Of a stretch of 64,000 nucleotides of DNA, positions 50,901 through 61,995 are shown piece after piece (the stretch's first letter is position 1; every line of letters begins with the position of its first letter). The position numbers were made by a program, and so were the translations under genes. The DNA comes from Straminergon stramineum (lineage: Eukaryota; Streptophyta; Bryopsida; Hypnales; Calliergonaceae): assembly GCA_963920665.1 (NCBI GenBank), contig OY987265.1, positions 36,709,001 to 36,773,000 of the forward strand, given 5' to 3'. Under the pieces are notes generated by a model, which made no database searches, had not been told where the DNA came from, and was given only the letters and a program-made list of their open reading frames with translations.

Positions 50901-51512
50901 TGGATTGACTGCTATGATAATCCAGCAATCTCTTTCCTGGAAATTATTGGAAAAAATTATACACTAGGGCTAGGAAAGAAAAGTATACCAACAGAACAAA
51001 CCAACCTGCTACGATTCACAACTAAATAACCTAAAAAAGTGAAAGGAATTGAGAGACGAAGTTCCGTGGCTGGCTGGCTGGATTATCCACCGATCATTCT
51101 AGTTTCAAAATTGTACACTGGCGCCGGGCAAGAGAAGAATACCAACCGAACCGAACCGAACCGACCTGCTATAATTCACCACAAAGTGACCTAAAAAGAG
51201 ATTCAAAGCCGAGTTTCCTTGGAATGAGAATTAAAGCACCAATCTTTCTACTATAAAATTCGCATACCAAGAAAAACAGTCCCGAGAAAAAATGAATTCT
51301 CACCTTTCCAAGATGAGAGCAGCAGGAAATAACACCAAAACAGCAGCAACATCTCCATAGACACGAAACACCAGACTCATCGCCCCATACACAGGATTCG
51401 CCTGCATCACAACATCGTACCCTCCGGACAACACTTGCGCCACCAGTAATGCCGAAATCACACTCCACAGACTTGCACCTTTCTCATTCTGCATCTCGTT
51501 CCCTCGCCCCAT
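47922..51512 (-). CDS. WAT1-related membrane transporter (EamA/DMT family), 7 exons, 382 aa
   Basis: Plant WAT1-related (UMAMIT) proteins are ten-helix exporters of the drug/metabolite transporter superfamily; characterised members move amino acids or auxin. Exons: 51512-51304, 50458-50396, 50111-49995, 49266-49023, 48854-48699, 48574-48423, 48129-47922, all GT-AG and in phase, giving the typical family length. Landmarks: an N-terminal first helix (SALLVAQVLSGGYDVVMQAN), FRVYGDVAAVLVLFPAALI, then GIFGSQMLLFLGMERT..SAVMHTSIPVFTAVIALL-type sequence ending the first EamA half, a large loop of about 60 aa (118-190), then PAPVSVVAYSYLFGT and GIISSALHFGLVSWALSEVGPLFVA in the second half, with a charged cytosolic tail ending AAPLLQ plus 13 residues. 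The last CAG/GTAAAC could also be a donor. Substrate not inferable. Confidence 0.93.
50826..51222. repeat. Intronic degenerate tandem repeat in the WAT1-related gene
   Basis: Within intron 1 about three units spaced roughly 165 bp apart contain AACAA.CC.TGCTATGA, a GACTTAAGAAAG / AACCTAAAAAAG / GACCTAAAAAGA block and a GACGAGGTTCCG / GACGAAGTTCCG / GCCGAGTTTCC block (starts near 50826, 50997, 51165). Confidence 0.55.
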
Positions 51513-51983
51513 CGTGATCCAACCAACCCCAAATCTCAGAAAAAAATATCTTCACCCACTCTCACGACGAGTGATTGAAAATCGGGGCATGGGTTCGAGT
51601 GAAATCGAGAGTGATGAGCGTTGGGAACACAACAGTCATGTGTTGGAGAAAAAGGGATTACAAGTTCGATTCTTGTGTGTTTTTAAGTGAAGCTTAACTT
51701 GTTCGATAGATAGTTCATGGTTGCTTGCAGAGGAGAAATGTTCAAACGAAGTGTTGTTGAAGGTGGTGGGGAACAAGGTCACTACCAAGGTGGTGGGGAA
51801 ATTTAATTTGTGCGGGAAGACAGATGGCAAGAGCATGGGCGAATTCCTTGAAAACTTGTGCCGGGAATTCGGTGGAAATCCATCCCTTTCAAGTGAGTGC
51901 AGCGGTTTCGGAATGCACAGCTGGAAAGGATAATGGACTGCCCACTCCCAGCTTTGCATCATCAGCAAAGCCTTTGAGACGTA
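51513..51983 (-). promoter_or_regulatory. Upstream region of the WAT1-related gene
   Basis: About 470 bp between the start codon and the GC-rich inverted repeat. A 231-codon minus frame enters here from the repeat (52331-51636) but has no recognised domain. The promoter presumably lies here; no single element is convincing. Confidence 0.3.
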
Positions 51984-53211
51984 ACTTAAGTACACCCCCT
52001 GGAGCGAAAGGCAGGTCTGCGTGGCAGTACCCGGGACCCACGCCCCCAGCTCCCTTCCCTGGCTCCCGTCCCTGCTTCCCGTCCGATCCGGTAGCAACTG
52101 AAGGAGTGCAACGAGCCTCCTTCGCGGGCAGGGCTGGAACGCGGGCAGCTCCGCCCCCGCTGAAAGCGCTGCTCCCCTCCAGATCCGATTTTTCGTTTCA
52201 CAGTCCTCATCGTCGTGCTCGTCGTCTCCCTCGTCCTCGTTGTTGTGTCTGCACCGCTCTTCCGTGCTCATCGTGTGTGCAGCGCCACTCCATGCTCCTC
52301 CTTGATGGGTCGTTTTTTCTGGCAACAACATGGAGCTGACTTATACCGCGCCACTTCCTGCTCAAGCCTCCTTTGAGCTGCAGTTGGCCTTGGGCGATTT
52401 CGATTTTGAGGAGGAGAAGACCAAATTCGGAGGAGTCTGCTAAAGAAAAAGCACCAAACAATCTCTCTTCGAATTCCACTTTCTTTTTTTCTTTTTTTGA
52501 AACAAAAGGAATCCATTGCAAAATTCGAATTCCACTTTCAAACAAACATCCATTTCTTGTTGTAACTTATAAGTAATCAGCATATGGGCACATTGTGTTT
52601 ATATGAGAGTGGATAACTACAACAAGAAAGGAACTTCATTGTGAATTGAATTTGATTTAGCTACATTCATGTGATACTATGAAAATTGAGTTTCATTCAC
52701 TTTTTCTAAGTTACAACAAGAAGTGGATTTCTTCTTGAAAGTGGAATTTGAAGAGAGATCATGTGGTGCTTTTTTTTTGACATACTTCTCTGAATTTGGT
52801 CTTCTCCTCCTTAGAATCGAAATCCACTAAGTCCAACTACAGCTCGAAGGAAGCTTGAGCAGGAAGTGGTGCGGTATATGTCAACTCCATGATGTTGCTA
52901 GAAAAAACAACCCAACTAGGAGGAACAAAGAGGGGCATTGCACACACGAAGAGCACGGAAGAGTGTGTAAACACAACAACAAGCATGATGACAAACATGA
53001 CGATGAGGGTTTTGCAACAAAAAAATTGGATTTTGAAGGGGAATAGTGCTTTCATCGGGGGCAAAACTATCAATGTCCGAGCCCAACCCTCAAAGGAGGC
53101 TCATTGCACTCCTTCAAATGCGAATGGAATGGATGGGAGTTGGGGAAGGGAACTAGAGGCATGTATCTCGGGGATTGTTATGTAGACCCACCTTATACTC
53201 CAAGAGAGTAC
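51984..53211. mobile_element. GC-rich inverted-repeat element with unequal arms
   Basis: The left arm (51984-about 52600) and right arm (about 52690-53211) are reverse complements: GAGCTGACTTATACCGCGCC near 52332 faces GGTGCGGTATATGTCAACTC near 52869, and AAATTCGGAG../..CTGAATTTGGTCTTCTCC face each other nearer the centre. The ends are CTTAAGTAC and GTACTTAA. The left arm is GC-rich, while the right arm shows many C-to-T and G-to-A changes. Matching coding-like frames (starting M-LLPEKTT and MMLLEKTT) run outward in both arms. It could be a foldback transposon or a duplicated, inverted fragment. Confidence 0.65.
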
Positions 53212-53433
53212 TTAACCCAAAAAGGACAAATTGGTGATTGTGGAAATCATCCCTTTCAGAACCTTGTGACATCATCTACTTTAAAAAAAATTCATTGGAC
53301 GTCAAACTATAGAGCAAAATCTCTCCTTTTCATATAAAATTCCAAAGATGAACAATTGCACTCTTGTCCTACCTAGGATGATTCTTTGTCATCTATTGGA
53401 TTAAAATCGTCCTTAATGTCATTTATGGGTTAA
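53212..53433. mobile_element. TTAA-bounded MITE, family A
   Basis: Begins TTAACCCAAAAAGGAC, ends CATTTATGGGTTAA, 222 bp. It shares GTGGAAATCATCCCTTT-like and GACATCATCTACTTTAAAAA blocks with the other family A copies. Its left TTAA coincides with the right end (GTACTTAA) of the preceding inverted-repeat element. Confidence 0.8.
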
Positions 53434-53579
53434 TGTCTTGATTGAATTTTTTGTTCTTTCAAAATTACCAAAATTGTTGTACTATTCTTTATTCAAAAGA
53501 GAATGCTTTGCAATAAAAGCACACATTTGAGAGCTAGAAATGAATTTGAAGAGGTTAGAAATCTTGAAAAATTTTAGTA

Positions 53580-53824
53580 AATTTTAGTTGAAAGATGAAT
53601 GGAATTGACATCTAATCAAAGTTGTTTAATATTTTTTGGAGCTTTGTGGAATTAGTTAAAAAAATTTGAAGTTGAAATGCAATGGTCACTATAAGCATCC
53701 ACTCCCTGAAATGTACATTATTTGTACATTGATGAAGCAATTGAAAAGCAACATGTACAAGTAGTGTACATTTGAAGGGGTGAATATTTTTAGAGTCCAA
53801 GTGCTTTATGGACCTCCTACCATA
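53580..53824. mobile_element. Decayed hairpin MITE, family F
   Basis: Related to 36044-36375: shares GGAATTGACATCTAATC, CATATTTTTTGGAGCTTTGT-like and TGTACATT..TGTACATT hairpin sequence, and the right end GGACCTCCTACCAT. The left terminus is not clear. Confidence 0.6.
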
Positions 53825-54272
53825 ATATGATGAAAGTTTGAATAGTAACCTTAGTAAAACCAATCCACTTTAAAGAATCAAAAAAAGAAATGATAGAGGG
53901 AGTCATAGTTTGAATTTATGGAACAATTGACATAGCAATAGATTGTTGGATAAACAAGCTTGCTTAATTTTTCTCTTCTTAAAATAGTGAGTAAAAAAGC
54001 TCAACAAACTCATTAAATAAACTATGACTACCACTATGGTTCCTTAATTACCATTCTATGTTTAGTCTTTCCACATTTTATGCACTAAATAGACAACCTA
54101 ATGTAGCATAGCTAATTGATTTATTTGGAACATGTTCCAGTTTAAATATGAGATGTTCTAAATATTTTGATAAACTTGGAGCAATTTCTTATATTTAGCA
54201 CATTTTTGGCTAATTTTTACAAATTTGTTTCAAATGTAGTATCAAATTTGCTAATTGACTTCTGAAGCTCAT
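53825..54272. other. AT-rich intergenic DNA
   Basis: Nothing recognisable in this stretch. Confidence 0.4.
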
Positions 54273-54370
54273 TTAACCCTTAAGCACCATCCCCCCAATG
54301 GATGATGGATGCTGAAAATAGTGAACTTCATCCAATTGGTATTCATTGAAAAAACTTTAAGAAGAACTAT

Positions 54371-54692
54371 GCATTAGAGGAGATCTAGCCAAAAAGAAGG
54401 CCGCTCCAAGCTTGTTCCCCCATTATTGTTCCCCAACAGTGAGGGCACGGTTGACAACAGTGAGGGCATGGTTGACAACGGTCAGCCGTCATAAATTTTT
54501 GAAAATTTTATTTGTGAAAAAAAGAAAAAGTTGGTCTTAAAATCGAAAGAAAATTTGACAAAAAAAATTTCAAAAAAAAAAGTAACATGGCTACTTCCTG
54601 ACCACATCAACACGTTGTGGTAGCACAATTCCATGAATTCCCTGCTGTTGGGAACTCACAGCCCTCTATTTGGCCAGATCTCCTCTAATGTG
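54371..54692. repeat. Foldback repeat near a TTAACCC sequence
   Basis: ATTAGAGGAGATCTAGCCAAA near 54373 faces TTTGGCCAGATCTCCTCTAAT near 54668, an inverted repeat of about 21 bp. TTAACCCTTAAGCACC begins at 54273 just upstream, so this may be the inside of another TTAA element whose right end I could not find. Confidence 0.5.
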
Positions 54693-56380
54693 ATGTTTCA
54701 ATGAAAAAGAAAAATGAATGCTCTATAAGAATAGGTAATATAGATATGTTAGAAGAAATTCAATGAATTATTGAAAAATTTCAAAAAAAATCTTATTATT
54801 GTAAAGTCAAGCACTAGAGGGGTGATGAAATTAACTAAAAAAAATCTATCTTAATTGTTTGGCTGAAATTTGAGACCAAAGATTATAGCTCAACTAGTCT
54901 TGTCATCTTTTTCCTATAGATGAAAATGTAAAAAAACTATTATTTTCCATTGGAGGATCAAATTTGGAAAATTTGAATTCATATTTGGAATCATAGACCC
55001 CAAATTTAATGGGAGAAGTTGCAAAGTACAACATTTACCACTACAAATAAAAAGACAAATTTTACAAATATCCACTACTCCATGATTTGAATCCAACAAA
55101 GGAAATGAAATTTTTTCAAATCCAATTTCCACTTCATTTTGAAATTTACAATAATCCTAAAATATAAAATTTTATTGCAATTTAGATTTTGAGCTTTATA
55201 ACCATGGTTTACAAAGTTTTCTACTGTAAGATTGGCACACAAACTTGGCTTACACTATGATGTTCTACAATATAGTATACACACATGGTAAACTTTTCAA
55301 TTTTGTTGGGTGTTTTTAGTACTCCACATTTGTTGGGATTTTCCTTCACTTTTTCTTCAAAAGTTCTTCATAATTTCAAAGCTTCAAAAAAAATCTAAAA
55401 ATTTTACAACTTGAAGAAGACATCTTTTGAAAGAAAAACTAAGAAAAAAACATTCATATATAGTGACAAAATGAAGCAAAGTATGTGTAAGATTTTGTAG
55501 TTTGACTACAAGTTCTTGTAGGGTCAACCCCTAAAGTCCCATGAGAGTCCCATGTCCCTTGGGAGACAAAATGGATGTGGGGCACATTCCTCCAGCCTCA
55601 ATCATTTGTCATAATTTTTTTAAATTTTTTGTGAACATAGAAAAATAAATTAGCTTTATGGGAATATAATTTTCTTTCGATTGATGCCCAAGAGCAAAAG
55701 TTATGGCACAATAAGCCAAAATTTTAGTTCAATAGGCAAGGAAAAAATCCCACAAAAACATCAAGTTTTTCATTTAATAAATTCTTCTCTCATAGATTGT
55801 ATTTTTTTTTATCTACATAGGAAGCTTTAATTCATTCCATTTGGATTTATTAAGTGAACATTATGGACAATCTTGTTTTTTGGGCAATCAAAGTATATTC
55901 TTGAAATGATAACTTGTAGAATTCATTTCTAAATTCGATTTTCACAATTTTTCAAAAAAAAGTTTACAAGGTTAAAACATTGTGCCAAAACAATGTCATT
56001 GTTGAGATTAGTATGTTGTAGTTCCATCTTGGAGCTATTGCTAGTTTAGTGGCTTGCCTTCAATTTTGAATTCACTTCTATTCAATGAATTTTTACTGTG
56101 CAAAAATTAAGGTTTTTTGGAGGGGGTGCTGTTGTTTTATTTTCCTAGATTCTCAACTCAATTCTTCAACATAAAAATCTAGAAATTTAAAATCACTACT
56201 ACAAAAATTTTAAGCTAAGAAAATTCTAAGTCTCATATTTTAGTCATGCAAGATGTAAAAAAAACATTTTCTTCACTTCAAATGCACAATCTTCATTATC
56301 AAGATTTTTAAAATTTCTTCCACATATTCTTATACTAGTCTTGTGCAAGATCCTATGATTAGATATGCAAAAAGAACAAA
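54693..56380. other. AT-rich intergenic DNA
   Basis: No gene. A TCAACCCCTAAAG sequence at about 55523 looks like a decayed left end of a TTAA element; no partner end was identified. Confidence 0.4.
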
Positions 56381-57589
56381 TTAACCCCTCATTGCCCAAG
56401 GGGACAAAAAGTGTCCTCACATAGTTTGGAAGTCAAATTCAAAGTGCTTTTACTTTTGAATCCGATGTCCGAATTCAATAACACTTGTTGGAAAAGTTGT
56501 GCATATTAGTCTAATTTCACTGGTAAAATTTTCAGATAAATCCAAGATGTTTTGAGTTTTTGAGAGCCCTTCGAAGTTCACAGGTTCAATTTGAGTTCAC
56601 CACATTGCATTCTAATGGCTACAACTTCAAGGGCTTGTAACTTTTTCATAAAATGGTTTTTTTCAATAATTTTTTGGGGGTTTTGTTCCTCTTAAGGTCT
56701 AGTTGTTTTCGTAAAATTTTCATGTCAATCCAAGTTGTTTTGAATTTTTGGGAGCAATTCGAAGTTCAAAATCCAAACATTTTTGCATCAGAGTGAACTT
56801 CCGCGGTTTATAACTTCTTCATACATGGTCTGTTTTCAATCATTTTTGTTGGAAAAGTTTTACATACTAGTCTAGTTTGTGTGGTTAACCCTGTAAGGAT
56901 GGGCTGGTCACTGTGGAAATCTTCTTTTTTGAAACAGTGTGAATCATCTACTTTAAAAAACCCAAAAGTAATCATTGGAGGTCATACTACTGTGCAATAC
57001 TTCCCCCTTTTTGCACAAAATTCCGAGGATGAACAATGGCACTTTTGTCTCACATGCAAGAGTTCTTTGTCATCCATCGGACCACTCTTGTCTGCGGCAT
57101 CCTTACTAGGTTCAAATTTCATATCAATCCAAAAGGTATTGAGTGACTAAGAAGCATTTTAGTAAAGGGAGGTTTAGCCATAGATGTGATTTTTTGCTAC
57201 TTTTTTAATTGTTTTCTGACATTTCTAAACAATTTTGTAGACACAATGAGTCAATTGAATGATATTTTTTTTTCACCAAAGTGTTTGTCTTATAGTCTTT
57301 TATCACTTTGTAGTTAAAAGTTTTTTCATTTGAGTAGGTTTAGAAATCAAATTTCACCTCCAAATGTGTTTTAAAGAAAATTTCGACATCTTTTTTTCAA
57401 GACTAAAACATTATAATCATACAATCTATACAGTCAAATGAACCCAAATTTGTTTCACACCATCTACAACATGCACACTACAAGATTGTCTGGTTGAGAT
57501 CTTCATACTTCACTGAAATTTAGACTTATAGCACTTGAAAAGCGAGGATGCTTTTACACATGTTTGGATTTCAAGTGATGAGGGGTTAA
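56381..57589. mobile_element. TTAA-bounded element, family B copy 2, with nested insertion
   Basis: Begins TTAACCCCTCATTGCC, ends GTGATGAGGGGTTAA. It aligns with 45381-46346 (shared GGGGACAAAAAGTGTCCTCA and similar blocks, AAGAAGCATTTTAGTA, CATTATAATC). The alignment is interrupted after CTAGTTTGTGTGG by a family A element at about 56885-57110, then resumes with TTCAAATTTCATATC. It is therefore older than that insertion. Confidence 0.8.
56885..57110. mobile_element. TTAA-bounded MITE, family A, nested in family B
   Basis: Starts TTAACCCTGTAAGGATGGGC and shares GTGGAAATC, AATCATCTACTTTAAAAAA, CATTGGAGGTCA and TTGTCATCCATC with the other copies. The right end is eroded (CATCCTTACTAGGTTC), so the terminal TTAA is not intact there. 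Confidence 0.7.
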
Positions 57590-57666
57590 AACTTTTTTGC
57601 TCTTCACAATAGAAATGACAATTTTGTGTGTTTTTAATAGGAAAAAAGGCCTTGGGATTGTAGGAA

Positions 57667-58594
57667 TTACCCCCTAAACGCCCAAATTGCGTTTTTTGGC
57701 AACATAGAGATTTTGGGCAGCTCACTATGAATGGAGTTTTTCTTTTTTTTTCTTTGAAATTTTCACACAACATGTGCCCAAGGGGTATCTTTAAGGCCCA
57801 ACAATTTTCATAACTTTTGACTTCATGGTTAAAAAGTTATTGCATGATATGTAATTTTCATTGATCTTTGGGCAGCCCAAAAATTTCTTAAAAAATACTT
57901 TCTAAAAAAATAAAAATCTGAAATTGGTTTTCTATATTTATATGTACATGGAAAGCTTTGAATCATTCCATTTTGATTTATGAGATGAAAGTTATGAGGC
58001 ATTTTAGTTTGCAGGCAATTTTGGATTCTCTACTCTAAAATAAATTTGGAAGTCCTTTATTTCACTCAATTTGAAAAAAAATTTGAAAAAAAAAAAATCA
58101 TAAGGTGTGGATCGTTTATTAAAACATTACAACCATTGGGATTGGAATTTTTCAATTCCATAACAAAATTCTTCACAATTTAGTATTTTGAATCATTCTC
58201 TACTTCTTTGTACTTACTTTATTTTTCCTATATGTTGTACAATTTCAAATGATTTGAATTTTTTCAAGCACGTAGCCAACTTGCCTTGAAGAATGAATCC
58301 AAAGAGTAACCACCATTTTGGAATTTTTTTCATACAAATGTGACCTTGTGAAGTGCAGCTGCCCGTTTTTTCACAGGGCCCAATAAAGGATTTTTGTCAA
58401 TTCAAACGCTAATATCTTACAATCTACAGTGGAAAATTCTGAAATTTTTTCCACATCTTCTAAAATAAGTTTAGTACAAGATCTTACGGTTACATGTGTC
58501 CAAAAATGTTTTTTTCACAATTGGTACTTGTTCTAGAAATGACAGTTTTGGAGCGTTTTTGGTGAAAACATAGTTGAAAACATTTAGGGGTTAA
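57667..58594 (+). mobile_element. TTAA-bounded element, family D copy 2
   Basis: The left end reads TTACCCCCTAAACGCCC (TTAA mutated to TTAC) and the right end ACATTTAGGGGTTAA, 928 bp. Homologous to 592-1535 in the opposite orientation. Contains no transposase-like frame. Confidence 0.75.
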
Positions 58595-59109
58595 AGCCTT
58601 AAACTTCTCTGGAAATCAAAACCAATGTCATCAAATATTGAATGCATATACTCAATTATTCATGTACAAGTATATGTATTCACCTGTGCTCAATCTATTT
58701 GCATTCCGGATTACATGTACAGTCCACTTCAACCGTGATCAATACCTCTACTGTACTGTACACTGGGGAAACAACTCGAAGCAGCAGTTTACCGTACAAG
58801 TGATGTTCTTCTCCTGCACATCCTGTTTCCATTCTCAACGTCATGGTCAAATCCAAATATGTAAACTAAATAATCTGAACTGATGATAAGAAACTTCAAG
58901 TTGCATGCGTTGGGGCATGAACAGCTTCTCAAAACAGCCTGCACTGTTGAATTGTGAACAGCAATTCCCCTCCGTATTTACACTTCAACAGCAGGAGGAA
59001 CCCTACAAACTCTAGTGACATTGGCAATATTTGTCAACCAGGTCAAGTGGGAGCATGAAATCCGGAATCGGAGCTGAAAACCAACATCATCCTAAATAAT
59101 GATATTCGT
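58595..59109. other. Intergenic DNA downstream of the coiled-coil gene
   Basis: More balanced composition than its surroundings; it probably contains the 3' UTR of the minus-strand gene ending at 59110. The 81-codon plus frame at 58638-58883 has no recognisable domain. Confidence 0.4.
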
Positions 59110-61346
59110 TTACTTTGAACAATTCAGATCTTTATCTGACTTTATCTCAGCTTTGGAACTGATATCATGTTCATCTACATCACTTTGGGTCATTTCCTCA
59201 TTCCAGACCTCAGTTCTTGGGGAAACATGATGCACTGCAGTATCGTTAGCAGCAGCACCCTCAGATCTGATATTTACAGGAGGACTTGACAGAGCGGCAA
59301 TTAGCAGAGTCTCTTTCCTTGAAATTGCCTGTTTCAACATTCCAACACAGAACCCTGCCACTTGTTAATTGATGATATTCAATCCAAGAAAAAAATAGAA
59401 AGTTCACTTTGTAAGATAGCAGGAGATTGTAGTAACTGTGAAAACATTGATTTCCATTGTCCAAAAATGTACTCACGTTCTGGACATTTGCCACAAATCA
59501 TTGAATGGAGCTCACTTCAAACTATGTCATGGTTGATAGTTTGGGACCCCAAATAGTCAGATAAAGAGGTCACAGTGTCTCTTCTTTGTATTCATACATT
59601 TTGCTACCTAATTGAATTATCTGTTTCAACTCATAGAGATATGGAAGTGGACACTTCTGACCATTAGCATTAAGTTTAAAATGTATCCCGAGAGCCTAGG
59701 AGCCATCTAATGTGATGGTTTAGCCAACACATTAAAGGCATAGCAATGCCAATAAACGAAATAGACTTCAGAATTGATTTCCTTGGACATAAGGCAACCA
59801 CACCTAATTGCAACACCTAACGAAATGCAATATTCCAAAATCTTACAAACTGAGTAAAAGTTGAATTGAGAATGATTGTCCACCACATCATCTACTAACA
59901 AAAACTTTGAAGACTTATAACTCTAGCATATAGCATCCAAATAATACATTCTTTGATGCGTTGGAATCCTCTTTGATTTGCTGACAAGGAGCATTCGAAA
60001 ACCTGAACATTCTAATATAAGCTACTACGCTCAAAGCTTGAAGTGTCACAATTAGGTATGGTTATCCTAAGTGAAGGAGGTTGTTGCAGAGGAAGAGAGT
60101 TTCTTACCACGTTTAATTTTCCTCCCAGCTGCTCGAGTAGCTCAGCACGCTGTCGAGCTGCTTCCAGAGCCTTCATCACTTTCTGCTTCTCCAAAAGGAG
60201 ACCCCGAGCACTGTCCTCCTTGCCCGTCCGCACGTCCATGGCTGCCCGCTGCCGGAGCTGCTCCACGACATGCGTCAACCGCATGAACCTCAGCCTCGCA
60301 CTATTCGCTGTTTTTCATACCCTCCAGAGTGTCAGTGACATCACATCGTCTGTCTTTCCAAGTAATTAATTAACCGAAACCCTGAAACAGACACTCTAAA
60401 AATTGCAAAAAATCACGGAGAAGATAAATCAATAGATTGGTCCCTAAAGGACCAAGGATTCACGGAATTTAAAATGACCAATTGATTGATCATATTAATT
60501 GTGAAGAAAGGCACTTAGATTCGGCCAAATTTTAGAACATCAGAATCAGAGAAGAACATTGCATGTATAGGTCAATAAAATAATAAATTGAACAAAAAAC
60601 AGTCTCAATAAGACCTCAAAAATGCTGAAACAAACGTAAGGCTCAGGGATTCATGGTTTGAAAAATGACCACTTCGATTGATCATATTTTGAACAACGAA
60701 GATTAAATGAGTCCAATATTGCATCAGAGAACAACATTGCCTATACTGTCTAAATATAAACAAAATTGGCCCCCCAAGAAGTCTCCATAAGAACTACATG
60801 ACACACAATTTGCAACTCTTGGTCCAAATGAAGTGAAGACTAACCAACGTTATAACGTCTCGAACACGTTAAGCATACTAACGAGAAAAACCTAAACTCC
60901 TGAACATCAATCAGTGCATGAAATTCTCAAAGAGATAAAACCTCCATACCTTTGCTCCGAACCTGCTCCGCCTCTTGTTGCAGAGCTTCCAATTCCGCCC
61001 TCAGGTTCTCCGCGGTTTGCAACTCGTCCAGTGGATGAGCAGTTTTGGCACCCACACACCATGACCTAAATTCCCTCTCTCTTCGTCGCACTGCATCCCC
61101 AAACAACTCTCCAAAATTTCTTGGCAAAGCAACATTAATCCTTGGTATCACTCCACTCTCCCTCCTACTTGATGCTATTCGTAAAATTCGCTCATAAGAC
61201 TCAGACCACGAGTCTCGGATGTGAAGCCGTTCCCTGTGATCTAGTCGAAACTTCAAGCGAGCTCTGCATAATGGGGTTTTACCATGGAGAGAAGTGGCGT
61301 TCAACACATCAAGGGTGGGAGTGAAATGCACCATGAGCATCGACAT
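59110..61346 (-). CDS. Coiled-coil protein of unknown function, 4 proposed exons, about 291 aa
   Basis: Proposed exons: 61346-60950, 60307-60108, 59510-59477, 59354-59110. Exons 1 and 2 are well supported by frame, GT-AG junctions and matching phase; the 34-nt exon 3 is tentative, and exon 4 could start 6 nt earlier. Residues 1-100 are basic and conserved-looking (FRLDHRERLHIRDSWSESYE, RRESGVIPRINVALPRNFGE). About 105-195 is heptad-rich and highly charged, a likely coiled coil (ENLRAELEALQQEAEQVRSK; EAARQRAELLEQLGGKLN). The C-terminus has an AISRKETLLIAALSSPP segment, then an acidic tail. It resembles uncharacterised plant coiled-coil proteins; no enzymatic motif is seen. The start is uncertain: the frame stays open upstream to about 61440 without an ATG, so a further 5' exon is possible. 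Confidence 0.65.
60400..60720. repeat. Intronic repeat shared with the WAT1-related gene
   Basis: Two related blocks (about 60464-60520 and 60648-60712), each running GGATTCA(C/T)GG...AATGACCA...GATTGATCATATT...GAA. A similar block is at about 50549-50620 in intron 1 of the WAT1-related gene. Confidence 0.55.
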
Positions 61347-61709
61347 TCTATCATGCCTTGAAAATGCGAAGTCGTGACACGGAAAAGGATAGCTGCAAGG
61401 CTGAATTTTAAACACAATATCAAGCACAATTTCGCTCAGTCAAGGACTGATTCAATATAGAAAAGATGAACGCTGCTTCTTCTTGGGTTGCGATGTCTGG
61501 TGCTGCTCGTTGCAATTCGGGAAGGAAGACAACGCCATAGCCGGAGTTCCGGAGATGGGACAGAACAATTTGGGATGAGGTCTCATCAACTGAGGTTTGT
61601 GCACCAAGAATCGCCTTCTAAAATGTACTGGGGTCGTTCATTTCAGGGGGTGATTCTGGTGGTGCCCTTCAACCTTATGATGCTACGTTTGCTGGGAAAT
61701 GGAAACTTT
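61347..61709. promoter_or_regulatory. GC-balanced region upstream of the coiled-coil gene, possibly bidirectional
   Basis: Balanced composition and open ATG frames face away from each other: minus ATG at 61538 (28 codons) and plus ATG at 61466 (24 codons), plus an open plus frame 61488-61736. It is cut off on the right by a family A element at 61710. It could be 5' UTR, a bidirectional promoter, or a first exon lost to the insertion. Confidence 0.3.
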
Positions 61710-61943
61710 TTAACCCTTAAAAGGACGGACTGGTGACGGTGGAAATTATGCCTTTTGGAACTGTGTGACATCATCATCTACTTTAAAAAAATAAAAAATA
61801 AAAATTGGAGGTCAAAGTACTGTAGAAGATCTTCTCTTTCCGCACAAAATTTCAAGGATGAATAGTTGCAGTTTTATCCTAGATAGAGAGATTCTTTGTC
61901 ATTCATCAGACACGAAACATCTGTGTCGACGTTTATGGGTTAA
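61710..61943. mobile_element. TTAA-bounded MITE, family A (best copy)
   Basis: TTAACCCTTAAAAGGACGGA at the left and CGACGTTTATGGGTTAA at the right, 234 bp, TTAA intact on both sides. It serves as the reference copy for family A. It lies about 360 bp upstream of the start codon of the minus-strand gene. Confidence 0.85.
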
Positions 61944-61995
61944 ACAAGGAACTTATGACTTGATGATGCACCTCTACACAACATCCAATTGCACC

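Noticed and set aside
51636..52331. 231-codon open frame on the minus strand
   Set aside because: It lies in the GC-rich arm of an inverted repeat, overlaps an equally long open frame on the opposite strand (51824-52339), and shows no domain; high GC removes stop codons.
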